A DNA stretch of 64,000 bases, from contig JAMKCF010000013.1 of NCBI GenBank assembly GCA_023634235.1, positions 4,889,327-4,953,326 of the forward strand. Reading direction: 5' to 3'. The notes under the pieces were generated by a model, which was given only the letters and a program-made list of their open reading frames with translations, was not told the DNA's origin and ran no database searches. Both the position numbers and the translations under genes were made by a program. Source of the DNA: Pisaster brevispinus (taxonomy: Eukaryota > Echinodermata > Asteroidea > Forcipulatida > Asteriidae). This document shows positions 12,546-27,500 of this stretch, in pieces. The number at the start of each line of letters is the position of its first letter. Positions within the stretch are counted from its first letter, which is position 1.

Positions 12546-15500
12546 CTGTAGTAAGAGAAGGGAAGAAGAGACAAAAAATAATAAGATATTATCAAGAACA
12601 GGCAAAGTTTGATGAGTAGGACCAGCAGCCGATTTCACGAAACGCTAGCATTAATCCTATCTCGAGTTAGGACGAGTAACTAGTCCTAACTTAGGATTAA
12701 TCTTAAGGTTTACATGTTACAGTGCAAGGCTGGGACTCGTCCCAAGTCCTAAGATTAATCCTTAGTTAGGGAGAGTTTGGTGAAATCGACGGCAGGGGCC
12801 GATTTCAACACTGCTTAGCAAATTTGCTAAGCAAAAATTGTGTTGGGAACCAGTCGTAACAATGTTTACTCTACGACATTTTGGCTGGTAACCTGTTTCA
12901 GCTAAGTGAGATTTTTCTGTGCTCAGCAAGTTTTTGTGCTTTTTTTTTTTTTTGAGTGTGTGGATTTAACCTCATCTGACCAATAAACTGGCTGTGATCG
13001 CTACATCAGAAAGATACATACGACGACAATACATGTTTAAAATTTGGGCTGCCAAAGCATCCTTGAGGAAAGTAAAATGCACAGCTTACCAGCCAACAAA
13101 AAAGCTTAAGTGCAAGGCTTTAAATACAAACTATTGTTGTCTCCTCACAATTCTTCTTAAAACGATAAGGTCTTCATGACTACACATGTAATGGTAATAC
13201 CACAAGAGTGGGGACAGTAGAGCAAAGGAATACAAAAGGGACAATGCTGTCCTCACATTGGAATCCTTTGTATTTTTGTGTCCTCACATTTTTTCGTGCG
13301 CTAAGTCTATGGAGAGTGTTAAGTTAGAGGGACAAAGTAAAGTCCTCACATAGATAGCAATAAATTGATAGATGTACACATTCTGGGTGACATAAACCAA
13401 CCATCCCTAGCTACATGTACAACCTGTACATGTACATGTACAGGTTGTACACATTGTCGATTGCCCAAAACAAATTCCTGTACGACAAATGCTAAACTTT
13501 TGAAAAAATGAACTGCGAGCATCAATTTACAAAACATATTATTTGGTTTTACACAAACACCGATGTGTATTAAGCACTGCACACTCGGTACTTTCCACGA
13601 GTCCTGTGAACAAAATCCACAGGCATCGGGAAAGTATACAGTGCTTTACACACATTATTATTATTTATTATTATTATGATTTATTCAGCCATTTCTCATA
13701 CAAAGATTGTCCATATCAAGTTGGTCATGATTAACAAAAAAGTGTACCCAAACACTGTGACTCGAAAGTCTGCTGAACCAAACTTGAAAATTGGAACATT
13801 AATAAAATACATACATTTATAAATACATGTATAAAACATTAAGAAAATAAATATAGATATTTTACTAAAGCAATGAAAATAACATTTGGAAAAACTAAAC
13901 AAATAAATACATTAGTTACTTAAATAAATATCTAGATAAACAAATAAATAAATAAATAAATGAACAATAAATAGTATTTATAAAGCAAGACATTAAGGCA
14001 AGTAGAGAGAAAAATAAGAACTAAATGAATATATAAATAATTGAACAAATAAATAAACAGATAAATGTATAAAAAAATAAATTCAATTTAAAAAAATATT
14101 TTTAATGAAATTAAACAACAATCAATGTATTATATGTGTGTAAAACCAACATTCTTTATTCCCGATACAAATTTACCGTCTATTAAATTTGAAAATAGTT
14201 ATAGTACACCTTTGGACTGAAAAGTACAAAACAGCCAGACAAACATATAAACAAACACACAGAATGTTTTAGCCAGCACTGGCAGTGTCAGTTGCACACA
14301 TGTACATTGATACACGCTTCACTTTGATCACATAAGTGGATACAAAAGAGGGCATAAAATGCATTTTAAAACGACATTTACTATACATGCTCCAAAACAA
14401 ATTGAACGAAATGAACTAAAAGGCTCTCAAAGATGTACGGCGGGCAATTTCCTGAGACAAACTGGCTATAAATGGGAACTATAAAAAGACGAGGAATGAG
14501 GAAGGCATGATACGCATATCCAATTGACTGTGCGAGTCTTCCACATATCGAAAATGAAAATAAGATCAGATCTTCTTTTTGAGTTCTATTTATAAATAAA
14601 AAATTCTTGGAAATAAAAAACACCTATGGCAATTTGTCCCAAACACAATTTCAATTTTTATAGAGTACAAATAATTTGTGAAAAATTGACATCGGAACAA
14701 GGGCAAGGAACTTGGTACCAAGATGTTTATTTTTTATGAAACCCCGTGTGCCAATCACGCCTAAAATTTTTGCGACCGTTACATGAGTTTTATGATAACA
14801 AGAACCTCAGTTGGGCAAAATTCTTGAATTGGTTACAAACATCCGGAAACAGAGATCATGTCTCATGCTCGGTTTTTCCCTGTAGATTTGTTAAAATAAT
14901 CTAACTTTCATACGCTTCATCGTTAACGTTTACTTCCTCGACAATATGATCTCATTTTCACTGCCATAAACGACGTTTAACTAAAATATTTTAAGAAACA
15001 GAATCACACACATACACACACACGAGTAAAACTCAAAGTTCAAATTAACAAGAGACATGCAGTCTCTTGAGATAAACAGAGAGTAAAGCTGCACAATTGC
15101 AGACATCAAATGTCAAAGGTACGAATCATAAGCTCAAATGATCCCCACCAACAACAAAAAATTAAAATCCGCACAATTTTTTTTTTTTTTAACAAACCGA
15201 AAAACCCACACACATTGTTGAGTACTCTCAACCTTTCACATATTCTACTCCTCAGAACAAATGTGACCCGACCCCCCCCCCCCCACCACCACCACCCAAA
15301 AATGGGTTTACTGTAATTATAATAATGCTCACTGGGTCACAGAAACACACACACACACACACACACAGCCTAGTGACTAACAACAGCAACGCCATCTTTC
15401 AAAACGTTGCCATGGTAATCCTTCTCATTAACTCCAGTGCCTGGTTGCCATGGCAATCCCCCCTCCATTACACATCTAGACAAAACGAGCATGGTACGGG

Positions 15501-18500
15501 AAATTACGCCAAAAAGGTCAGTGTAAATTGCTGGCAATGTATATGCACACATAAAAAAAATCCGTCCATTGTTATGATATACGGAGCCCATTGTCATAGC
15601 GTACGAAAAACCACTATGCGACTGGCAAGGTCAGATAGAAAAAGTGCACTCCATTGTTTGTCTTGCTAATAAACCATAAATTGCCTCAATCACAAAATAC
15701 AGATATTTCTGAGGAACGGAATCGGGCATCGACACAATCCAACCCTTTTACATTGTTCTTGATTCCCCATTTTATTTATTTATTTATTTATTTATTTGTT
15801 TTATTCTCCAACCATTACATAACAACTTTACACACAAACCTAACCAGGCCTTCATTTAAACCGTACAGTCCCAAATCCTTCCACATCCAATTGCCAAAGA
15901 ATGAAGGATTCCAAAGGACTGGGACCAGTAGCTCTAAACAACAAGCGCTTATCACTGGATCTTAAGTCCAAACAATTTGGTATGGTGTGACATACATGTA
16001 GGAGAATTAGGTCACACAACAGCCAAACTGCCTAGTCTACAATAAATATGAGCAGAGCGATCTCCATAATTCAACATAGCGAATTTAAAGAGGGACTCCC
16101 AAGTTTCCTGATGCACTCATTTTCCAATAAATAGAGTCCTTATGAAAGCTGGATTGTAAGACTCTAATTTCATGTTGAAATGATGTAATGACGCCACATT
16201 TCAAATATATGGATCTCTTTATTTTTGTACATTTTTTAAAGTTCATTCCTAAATTTGGATACCACTGAATAAAAAAGCATCGAATTCAACCTTTTCACTC
16301 ACACAAAAATTCCTCTGTGGAATGTATACACTTATTTGTTTTTTTGACATCAAATATGTAATATTTAAACTTTTGCTCTGAAAGAGTATCAAATAAAATA
16401 ACATTCTACACCATTTTAGCCTGAGATTACAGACTTAAAATCTGTTTTCCACTTTCATGAGGACTCTATATATTGGAAAATTTGACCTCAGACCCCCTCT
16501 TTAAGGAGAGTGATTTGGTCTCTCGCAAAAAAAACCCAAACAAAACAAGTTTACTGAACATGTACTGCTAAGAAAACGGACACAATAATCACTGTTACCA
16601 CCTCAACTTTCTACCTCGATTCAATGAGCTAACTTTAGTGGCACCCACTTTCTTCTCACTTCTGAAAAAGCTGTGATGTAATGGACTGGATTGTGACCAA
16701 CCTTGTTAACCTCTTCGGTCAGTATTCAAAATACATTCTTGCGCCTCTGCGCATTATTATTTTTCGAAACTTTTTAGAGCTTCGAGAGTAATGATTTTTT
16801 CCTATGAGAATATCGTTGCCACAATGAAACCCTGACTTGACAGAGGAAAGACAACAAAGGTTCTCATAATAAGCACTGGGACTTGTTGCTTTCGAGTAAG
16901 GAAACATGAATTTGTCTTTCTCGTTAAAATTGCAAAACCTCGACCATAAGCAACGGTCGATAATCTGCCCTGGTGTGCTGGAATCTCGGAATGCTCGGAC
17001 TTGTACCTGCACAGTACAGCTAATGCAGTATATGTACAGTAGGTAACTTAGCTGAACACTAAGTATACATGAGCATCTATAATGCAAATCCTCATTAAGG
17101 AAATTAATGCGGGCAGCTGTTTTGGCTGCCCAGCAAATTGAAGCTTTCCCAATTGTTGATCGATGTACGCATGCAGTACAGTCTGCCATATGCTATAATA
17201 TCACATGGTATTGAGATTTGTTGTCCATGGCTAACATAGAGGGCGCACACAGCAGACACAGATGGGTGTAACAAACTAAATAGGCTCCCCATATCAACTA
17301 ATCCTAAAGGCTAAATATTCAAAAATACTCCAAAAACATTTCTTTTAAGTCTTTCAGGCTCTTGAAAGCAAATTAAAAATATTTGCTACAAACTGTACCA
17401 AGGACACTTTGTTTTCTACCACTCTATTTTTGAGTCATGGTCACCCAAAATGAAAACAACCCTAAACAAGTAAACTGACCAGACTCCGTCTTGAAGAAAA
17501 GTGCCCTACATGTACGCTTGTCAGCAAAATAGGGCCATTTATGTACACAAAATGTTCCAGGTGTGAAAGTCAGCAACCCCAGGGGCACAACATCGCACCA
17601 TTTTTTTCAACAATTCATCAAAGCCATGACCTACAAAGCTTTGATTTCACAGAAAAAAAGTTCTTTTTTTTCCTCAAAATTCTATCCATGAGGCTTGGCG
17701 CGTGCTTTTCTCTCCATTTAGAGTGGTGCACCCAGATTGACATTAAGCAAATCGTCCTCATGGTTGTATTTCTATGGTACATGTAAGTGTGCAATATGGA
17801 CTCCAGAGTATTAAATTTATCCGAGCAAATTGGTGGGGCACTCCAGGGCTCAAATTTCATGAAAAGCTTCGCTAGACTACCGGTCATATGAATTAGAATC
17901 TTTACTAAACAAGAATTTGTATCTTTTTAAGTAAACTTCTTTTCCAAAAATATGACATGTAAAAAATAAAATAAATACATGTATTTGGAAAACACTTGAC
18001 TGTAGGACTGACTTTTTGGGTTGTTCAGTTACAGGCCCAATATTAAAATCACTGGAGTCTCCGGCCAGTGGCCTAGTGTGTTTTTTCAAGCCCTCCATTC
18101 TTCCCGGCCAATTATCTGCCTAACTATGGGAACACACAAACGCTGTTAGCGCCTAACTAATGGGGAAACATGCAGATGAAAAAGTAGTTAGCGTTTTTCT
18201 TTTAAACTCTCCTTACTGGTGACATGAGATGAGGAACATGGCAAAATATATGTCACATTAAACATGTTAAAGAGAATTGTTTGCTCTTTATATCTGGACA
18301 AAATAACTGTTATGGGGCTCGAATCCACTGGACTGCAGGCCCCTGGCCAGTGATTTTAGCTTCAGGCCAGTAAACTCATGACCGAGCAAGTCCAGCGATC
18401 TTGAGTTTTCAATTTAGTAATTGTGTAATATCTTCAACATAAACAAACTATGTTCAAATGTTGTCTAATACCTTTCAATTCTACCGAGTAATGAAAAATA

Positions 18501-21500
18501 CTTAATACTCATAAACACAAATTAGATTTAATCTTCTCTTACATGTCTCAGTGCTTGTTCAAATAAAAAAAAGTCAATGGTATGTTAAACTGTGTTGGGA
18601 AGTGGGGGTTTTTTTCTTCTCATATTGATTCTGGTCTTGTAAAAATATTTCTGGTCCAGTAAACATTTTGAGATACAAGTCCTCTTGTCTTGTAGATTGT
18701 TTCCCCTAGTTCGAGCCCTGGCCACTACTTTGCTCATCAGGCAGACATGAAAAAGGTCTGCAACACCTCGACAAAGTACATGTAACTCTCAGAAGGGCAA
18801 CCAAAGACAGTCATTGCTCTCTGGGCTTTTTTATGCTGAAGTTGGGGCATCTTCACCCCGAAGTGCGTTCAACTCCCGGTCAGGACAACTGTGCCCAAGA
18901 GCAAGACACTTGACTACAATTGCTTCTCTTCAACCAGGTGTAAATGGATACCTCTGTGAGGACAGAGATAGTTCTTGTGATTGATTTAGCTCGGTGCACT
19001 ACATAATTGGCAGCACATGCTGTATACCATGTACACTCCCAAGGAAGCTGAGATGGTTTAAGGTGTGAACAAAATGACCCAGTGACCAGGGGTAATAATA
19101 TTCATGTGCGTCAACATTAAAGGACACCAGTGCTACATAAATGTCAACTATTACTACTTTATTGTTTAGTTATTGTTAGTTTACTCGGTTTAGAAACACA
19201 ACACTGGTCGAAAGGAAGCCCCCTGAAATGATCTGGGCCCAACTTCTTTACTTAGCAAGAAATGAACGGGGGTACCAGTGGCAACAACGTAAACTTTATG
19301 GAATGTTGGCTGGTACCCTGTTTCTGCTTAGCAAGATTTGTCTGTGCTTAGTAAGTTTTCATGCTTACAGGCTTTATGAAATTGGGCCAGGGTACAAAGT
19401 TACATGTAGATATTAACGGATAAAAAAAATGTACCAAAAATTCAAATCCTAATATTATCATTACCTGCCAAGAAGCGTATTCACCACAATTAATATGCTT
19501 AGTTATCCTCAGGATAATTATGTAATTAAATAAAATATCTGCAGAGTTCAAAGGGATCAAAAGGGTGAAGTTTTTCCTTTCTGTATCTATCACACAGCAA
19601 AACGGAGTCTGACGCACGGGGAGAAACCTGATATACCCCACACATTTTTCTCTGCTAACAATATTTCACTCGGCAAAAATTTTCTGTCATTAGTTCGTAA
19701 CAAATTTGTTTACTTTCATTATAAACTCTATGATATCGGCCTGGGCACCAGGGAGAGAAAGAGTAGGTCAGTCTGGGAGGAAACATCAAGCAACCAAACA
19801 TGAATTTTTCCTTACCTTATGTACCCATTCGTACTCGCCGAACTTGGAGTCAAACGTGCCCTTTTGCAGCGAACGCAGCTTGAGTGTGAACCTTGGACCC
19901 AGTTCCTGGAGACCCACTTTCTTTGCATTTCGAAAGATGTACCTGTCAGAGGACAAGCCAAATGTAAAGAGCAGTGATTAACCCTCCTACTTTTTGACCA
20001 TTCACTACCATCCACTGTGGTTTGAATTAATAAACTAATGCTGGCCTACAACTATGCTGGTATTGCATGGAAGGTAAATTATGCCAGTCACAGTCAACCC
20101 TCCCACTGTGTGACCATTCAATACCATCCACTGTGGTTTGGATTAATAAACTATGCTGGCCTACAACATCCTATGCATCTACACAGTGCACAGTTAACCC
20201 TCCTACTGTCTGACCATTCAATCTCATCCGCCATGGTATTGCATGGAAGGTAAATTATGCCAGTCAGCAATATGATGTCAAATGGTGAATGCCATCTACA
20301 CAGTACACGGTCAACCCTCCCACTGTGTGACCATTCAATATCATGCACTGTGGTTCTAACTGATAGATTAAACGTGGTAGTTAATCCAAAAAATTAAAAA
20401 CTAATTATTGTCTGAATTCCGACACTCACTCACGTCCAAAAATAGCCATGTGCAAACAATTCCGCATGATAGATGTATTTTGTGCATTGTCCGTGGCAAA
20501 TATGACAAAAGTTTTTGTTTATGTTTTGAAACAGCATCATCTGTTAGAATTTGAAACAGAAAAAAAAAATAAAGTACAAATTTCATTCGGCGAAACTTCG
20601 GCCATGCAACTTTAAGTGCAACTGTCCTATTTTATATACAATTCGATGAACTTGTCTGCACTTCTCACCCAACTCAGTACAGTTGCACTCTTCAATAAAA
20701 GTAATCACTTTTTGTGCTGCTGAATACGTTTCAACTATTATTAAACACAAAACCACTTCAAGACATCACGGGGTTACCCTAGCAGATACAATCCAGATGC
20801 AATCCTTCACAACAAGGATCCCCCACACGTAGGCTTGACACTTCAGGGAGATAATGGAGGCATTTGCCTCAGTTGCCCTTAGTCATTATTGCCTTAAAAC
20901 GTAAAACGCTTCAATAGAAATCCATTTCCCCCCAATTTCTCCCCAATGAGGTGCCCTTTACAGGGTATCAGCTCACATTAAAAAAATCAAGTTTCAGACT
21001 TTTTAAGACTTTTTTCTACACTTAACAAAATTTAAGAACAAAAATTCAGGAGCGTTTATAGTGACCTAGTCCCATTTTAACCTGATTTCAAAATCTAGTC
21101 GCTGATTTATCAAAGATAACATACAAGTACATGCTGTTTATTTTACGAACTTAAAAAAAGGAGGGGAAAAAAAATCTTGTTTTTTAAAAGCCCGCTAGCC
21201 ACGAATCTGAAAAGGCCGAGGTCACAATTGTTGCTACGTGCAAGTTATAAAAGCAAGGAAGAAACAGCTATTGCTGCTTATTTAGTTCTCTACGAGCTGA
21301 TAAGAAATTCATTACAGGATTTATCCAACTTTTTTTAAGACCTCAAATAATAATTTGTAATGCTTTTTTAAGTCCTTAAATTGGGATAAATCAATTTAAA
21401 ACTTTTTAAGGATCCGCAGAAATCCTGCTTTACCGAAGGGGAAAATGTTGTGGTGCCCTTTCCCCTATCAAAAAAACAAAGGAAGCTTCGGGCCGGGCAC

Positions 21501-24500
21501 ACGCTCAACACCTTTTCCCCTGCGGCTGCTTTCTTTTCCCGAGCTCTCCCAAGATCCCAACCCTAAATGTCAGGTCTCAACTCGAGACAGCCTCCCAGGT
21601 CCGGCCCCGAGACCAAACTTACAGAGACCCACAGTTAAAACCAAAAAAAAAACCTCAACCAGGGAAACTCCTCGTAAATGTCTGACATGCCCAACAGGTC
21701 GGACATCGAGCTGAGAAAACAGAAGTTTACAGACGCAAAACACTTCACGTGGGCACCCTGGGCATTTTTCTCCCACCTGGAATATGTAATGACCTTTTCT
21801 GCCTTCGGGTAAGAGTTTTTCCTTTTAAGTACTACGTTTTGTGAGATTCAAAACAAAAAACAAAAAAAGTGAAGGGGATTATTTTGGTCACATTCTTTGC
21901 CTGTGAGGTTAACGGATACTTTCTCCTTCCCAATCATCCCTGAAGACAAATCCATTAAAAACTAGTACTGGAGAAAGATAACCTTTTGAAGTGAATATAT
22001 TCAGATTTGGCGCTAACGCTGTGTGCTATAAATTCCAAGGGTGTTGATATTGTACATGTGCACACGACATAAAATTGTGCCCGAGAAAGATTTCAATCAT
22101 AGAGTTTCCGCCCTGAAAAACTGTGACTGATATCCAGCAACTCACACTAGTGTTTATACTAGTTAGTTTATAAACAAGATTACCAAATAGCTCAGAGAGT
22201 ATATGCATTTTGATTGGTCAAAGACTGGTCACATGGGGTGTATTAAAATGCGATATAAAGACCTGCTTCATGATCTAGCGAATAAATTGCCCCTAAAATA
22301 ATAACAATAATACAGAGTGTTTGTAATGCGCCAAATCCAACAAATTAAGGTGCTTAAGGCACACGGGTGTGAATCCTTACACCGTAAAAAAAGAGGAAAA
22401 TCAGACGGTGAACAATTACAGATAAGCCATATTGAACAAGTTAAGTTTTCAAACTAGTCTTAAAATTTACAGCGCTAGCAATATTACAAATTTGTAGTGG
22501 TACATCATTCCAGAGAGTGGGTCCAGCATGCAAAAATGACCTAACCAAGCAGTGTTGTGAGAAGGTTCTCTGTGCACTGCGCTAACCAGAAATTGTCAAA
22601 CTAATTGTTTTCTTTGAGCATGTCTTTGTTTTGTTTTTTTACGTAGACAAGATGTTGGTGTCCTATGCACATGCATACCCATATACGCGAACTTGCAGAC
22701 AATGTCTTAATTTAAGGTAGCTGGTTCGCACATGAAACCAACATAATCGCAAAGCACATAGCCGAACACCAACCACAGTAATTTTATATATGGTATTTTT
22801 TTTAATTTTCAAAGGTCTTTGTCTGATTCTGAAAAATGCATAATTAGTTAATTATGTGTTGGAGATAAGGTGCCCTAAGTGCTCAATAAAAAATGTATTG
22901 GCCCAAAGAATGGCCCTTGAACAGGAATCAAACAATTTTTTACAAGCCGGCCAAAGGAAAATCACAAATTCTGATTATCTTTGCCGTTTTTCATTAAAGG
23001 TATTTGTTAATGGCAATAAAAGTGTGAGGACCTGGTCCTCACAAAACACTCTGACAAATCACAAACATTTCAACGACAAAAATTATACAAATTGTTAAAT
23101 TTGAAGGAAAAAAAAATAATAATAATAATAATTAATACAAACAAGAAAATTTCTGATGGTTTTTTAAAATCAAGTCATACCTATGGTGCCTGAAGAAGAT
23201 GTAATCTCTCTGGTTGTGAAACGTGACGGCGCGTCGTCCGACAAAGTTTGGATCGTGCGGAAACAACGCTGCTAGCAACCTCCCGATACTGTGACCCAGC
23301 CTCGTGTTGAAGTTGTTGAGAATTAGCTCGGGAAGATGGTCTGTTGTTTCACCACATCTCTAGTAGAGGGAAGGTGAGTTAAAAGTTAAATAATAACACT
23401 AATAACATACAATTATGAGGTGCTTTTGGACAATGTATCAAAGTGCCTTACACTAAGGGCCTTGTCACACAAGGCAACTTTTACAGGCAACTTTTACAGG
23501 CAACTTGGAGGCAACCAACTGCAGTGCCTTCTACAGGGCCACTTCGGTAGCACATGAGTAATTTTTCAAACAATGTCTTACGAGTTACGATCCCTAAGAA
23601 AAATGTGTGAGCAATCAAATGTGAATGCCTTTTCTTCTTGGAGACTGCCTGGAACTGGTTGCCTGTAAATTGCCTCGTGTGACATGGGCCTAAGACTACC
23701 CCTGTTCATGTAGCCCTCGGCATTCCTGAAACCATCTCAACTCCTTTGGAGTATGCAGCACCAACAACAAAATGATGTGCTTAGCAAAGTTTACTGAGTA
23801 GTATGCTGCTAAACAGCTTTACTAAATTGGGCCATAATCGTCACATGGGTCCAATTTCACAGAGCTGCTTGCGCAGAAAAAAGTTGCTTCACATTTTTTC
23901 TGCTTATAGCAGGAAACCAGTATCAGTTGGTACATGTGACATGGTAAGCAAACTTATTTTATTCTGTTTTGTGCTTAGCTATTTTCTGTGTAAAAGCAGC
24001 TCTATGAAATTGGACCCTGGAGGACCCAATTTCACATAAAGCTGTTTTAAGAACACAAACTTGCTAAGCACAGAAAACGGTTGCTGTGGATTAACCCTCC
24101 TACATGTACTCTCTTTAGTAGGTTGTGGAGCCCACTGTTTCACCGTCCAAAACCATTTCCACTTTTTTCACTGGTCAAGCATGGTTGTGTACACCTTGAT
24201 CCAATGGTTAAAACAAGGAGATCATAATGGCTCAGTGGTTTCTTTACCTGTCGTTCACCTCTAAGCTTACCTTGATTTCTTTCCTCAGCTTCACACTGGA
24301 GAGTTTGAAGTGAGCAGTTGGGCCGTCAGGTAGATGACAGATCAGCATACCATCTTGGATATGGGGTTAAGGTGTTCTAATTAGGGAAACACAATTATGT
24401 AAAAACTCTCAGCAGTTTGTTTCACTCTCCTATTGACCCCTTGCACAATGCTCAGCGTACTTACGCACTTATCCCGTTCGCAAAGTTCATTCACTGTCGT

Positions 24501-27500
24501 ACAATGAGTTAACAGAGTCGTTGCCGTCAGGTTTAAAAAAAAAAAAAAACTGCAACAAGAATGTATCATTGCTTACTTCGACAAGATATATGCAATTACA
24601 TACAACCAATGAAGTGAGAAACTGACATACGACATTGTTGCACAGCGCCAATGGTGACTTATTAAAGTTATGACCTTTTCACCAAACTCATTTACAGCCT
24701 CGCATCAATGCAACAAAATAACAAGAAATAGACCCCGGATACTGGCCACTTGACCAATCAGCAGGGCTCACCCTTAACACTAGGCCGGCATACATTGTCT
24801 AGTAGAAACTGCTACGGGCTAGTAAACACCACTTATCAACTTGCCCTGTGGGCTACTGAAACCTGTGCAACTTACTTGTTTAAAAATGCTCACATTTCTT
24901 CCTTTTCAGATGCGAAAAATAACTTGTTAAAATGTGTTAATTTATTTTTGAGTGTTTGAATGTCACTTCATTTGACCATTTAACTGGTCATGATCGCTAC
25001 CATTAATACATCAGAAAGATACAATTATGACAATTCATGTTTAAAATGTGGGTGACTAAAACTTCCAGGGTTCAAATCAAATGCACAGTTTACTAGCCAG
25101 GTGCGCTCCCTTAAAAGAAGCTTAAGCGTAAGTTCTGATTAGCCACAATGAACTTCCCGGACCTGGGCCCAATTTCATAGAGCTGCTTAAGCACAAAAAG
25201 TAGCTGAGCACAACAAAAATATGATTACCAAAAGAAGCTTACCAGCCAAACTACCATGTCACACGTACAGTTTGCGACCGGTATCCCGCTCATTTCTGCT
25301 TATCAGACAATTGTTAAGCAATACATTCTACTTAAGCAGCTCTATGAAATTGGACACAGAATGCCAGGGGGGAGGGAGGGGGAGGGAGAAGGAGGATGGG
25401 TTGAGGATATGATCAAAGGATACTAGGCAACTTTTTGTCTCCATTAATGACTATGAGGTCAGTAAAGCCCTTCTCCGTAGCCTGAGGGATGACCTTCTTA
25501 AGAGCAGACAGGCGACGAGGGTACACCTCTGAATTAGGAATACAGGTCTGTAGCTGACGGCACAGGATTTTACATTTCTGTGAAAAATAATCGAGACAGA
25601 AGAGAAATAATGAGATAATAACAACAATGACAATGAGCAAATCAGATTGTAATGCAGTACATGTATATTGTTTTCCTAGCTAGCCACCTGTCATGCCTGC
25701 ACTGGATTTGAATCTGCGACCTCTGGGACTACAAGCTAGTGCTCTACAGGGTTCGTACACTTATAATAGCTATAAATTCAAGGACTTTTCAAGGACTTTC
25801 AAGGTCCAGAAATCCCATTATCGAGGACCAAAATCCAGCAAATATTGATGGTTTATTTGAGACTTGATGAAAAAACACAACATTACTCTGCATGATTAAA
25901 TACTTTAATTACAAAAAGTGAATTTTCAAGGACTTACAAGGACCTAAGATAAATCCAAGGACTTTCAAGGCCTTGAAAAACAGATTTTCAAATTCCAGGA
26001 CTTTCAAGGATTTTCAAGGACCGTACGAACCCTGGCTCTAACTGAGCTTATCTAGCCCCCCCCCCCCCCATCTTGATGGACTCCCTATTTTGGAAATTTT
26101 TCCTTTGTGCATCTTAAAATTAAAACTGAGATACAATGCATGTACAAATGTTTCGCACCGACTAAACGATTTGAACAATGATGTTTAAATACTTTGTACA
26201 TACATGTCTTGAGATGTCGGATGCTGTTATGAGGACCTTGGGCTGCGTCTCTCGCTTGAAGTAAGAGGACATTTCGTCCTGGTCTTCATCGTGTGTTACC
26301 TGAAGGAAGTACATGTACAAAGATCAGTAATAACTCAAGTCCAATAGACTGATCTAGTAAGCCCTGCCCAACATCGCAATTGCTTAACCACTTTACGTTG
26401 GGGTTTTTTTAAATGAACTTTCCATGCCCACCTGCAATTCTTTTTTTTTTAGAGCTTTTTGTGTATTTCCTTTTCCTTTGAAATGCTACATGCCACAGTG
26501 AAATCCTGACTTGACAAAGGTAAGACAACAAAGTTGCTTAGAATTAGTTCTGGGAATTGATGTTGTCGTGTGAGAAGATTGAGTAGTGGGCAGCGGTCCA
26601 TGAGGTGTTTCAAGCACGGGGCGGACCTGTGGTGGGCGGGGCTTAGCGGATCAGTCTATTGTGTAACGCTTGGTAATGCATCAACTGGAGGGGCCAACGA
26701 TATTATTATCAATCATTCATTCAATTATCATCAGTATTACTTTTTTTTAACCCTTGTTCCATAATGTTACAAACCATACAACTTAGCAATTGGTTTTTGA
26801 AGAAAATGAACACCATTCGTATTAAAGGAGTTGTGTCGTTGTGATCAAAGCAGGCCCATGGCTGTACATGGAATGATGACCTCTCATCCAGTTACTGCAC
26901 ATACCGCCCTCCCTCCATTTTATGTCTGTATAGAGCACGCGCGTGCGTGCAATAACTTGGTGAGAGTTCATAATTCCATGTACAGCCACAGGCCTGCTTT
27001 GATCATGACGACACAGCCCCTTAAAGATATTCAGATCACTGAAAATGTAAAAACACACATAAAAAGTGGAAAGAATAATGTCATAAAATGCTACACAATG
27101 TAAAGCCCATTCACAAGGTAAAAACAACCTAACAAGGTGATAAAAAGATGGCACGATCAAAGTAAATAGACACTTCCAGTAAAGCATAGCATCAGAAATA
27201 TTCAAAACACAAATTCAGAATCAAAACACTTTATCAATAAATGCAAAAAGGGCAACTGTTGAGATGATTGAACATAGAATCTATAGAATTATACACAGAA
27301 TATAATGCAAGTATCATTCATGACAATATACATATCAAAGGAAAAAGTTCTAATACTTCAAACATGTACGGCCCTTCCAAGGCAAAACAGCCAAGCTCAA
27401 AAAATAAAATTTTGAGAAAAGCAAGTACAGAGATAAATTGTTTTGCCATAAAAATGGGACAAAAGTGTAAAAAGACGCTGAGATAGGACATGTTACATTC

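Larger units (their letters stand above)
13106..16084. other. RPF1 intron 8, AT-rich stretch
   Basis: It contains ATAAATAA-type low-complexity DNA (13800-14120), the 36-bp palindrome, and TTTATTTATT runs near 15773. Nothing coding was found on either strand. Confidence 0.5.

Noticed and set aside
17618..17887. [14 protein letters not shown] frame, considered as the RPF1 last exon
   Set aside because: In the required phase it reads PHG then stop; similarity is only basic composition.
19348..19641. DTERKNF in a frame just beyond exon 8, considered as the RPF1 tail
   Set aside because: It does not end after the motif and lacks the SRRKFFL tail; the exact tail was found at 12504-12545 in the right phase with a good acceptor.
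21445..21714. Proline-rich 89-codon frame
   Set aside because: C-rich chance frame inside RPF1 intron 7 with no motif.
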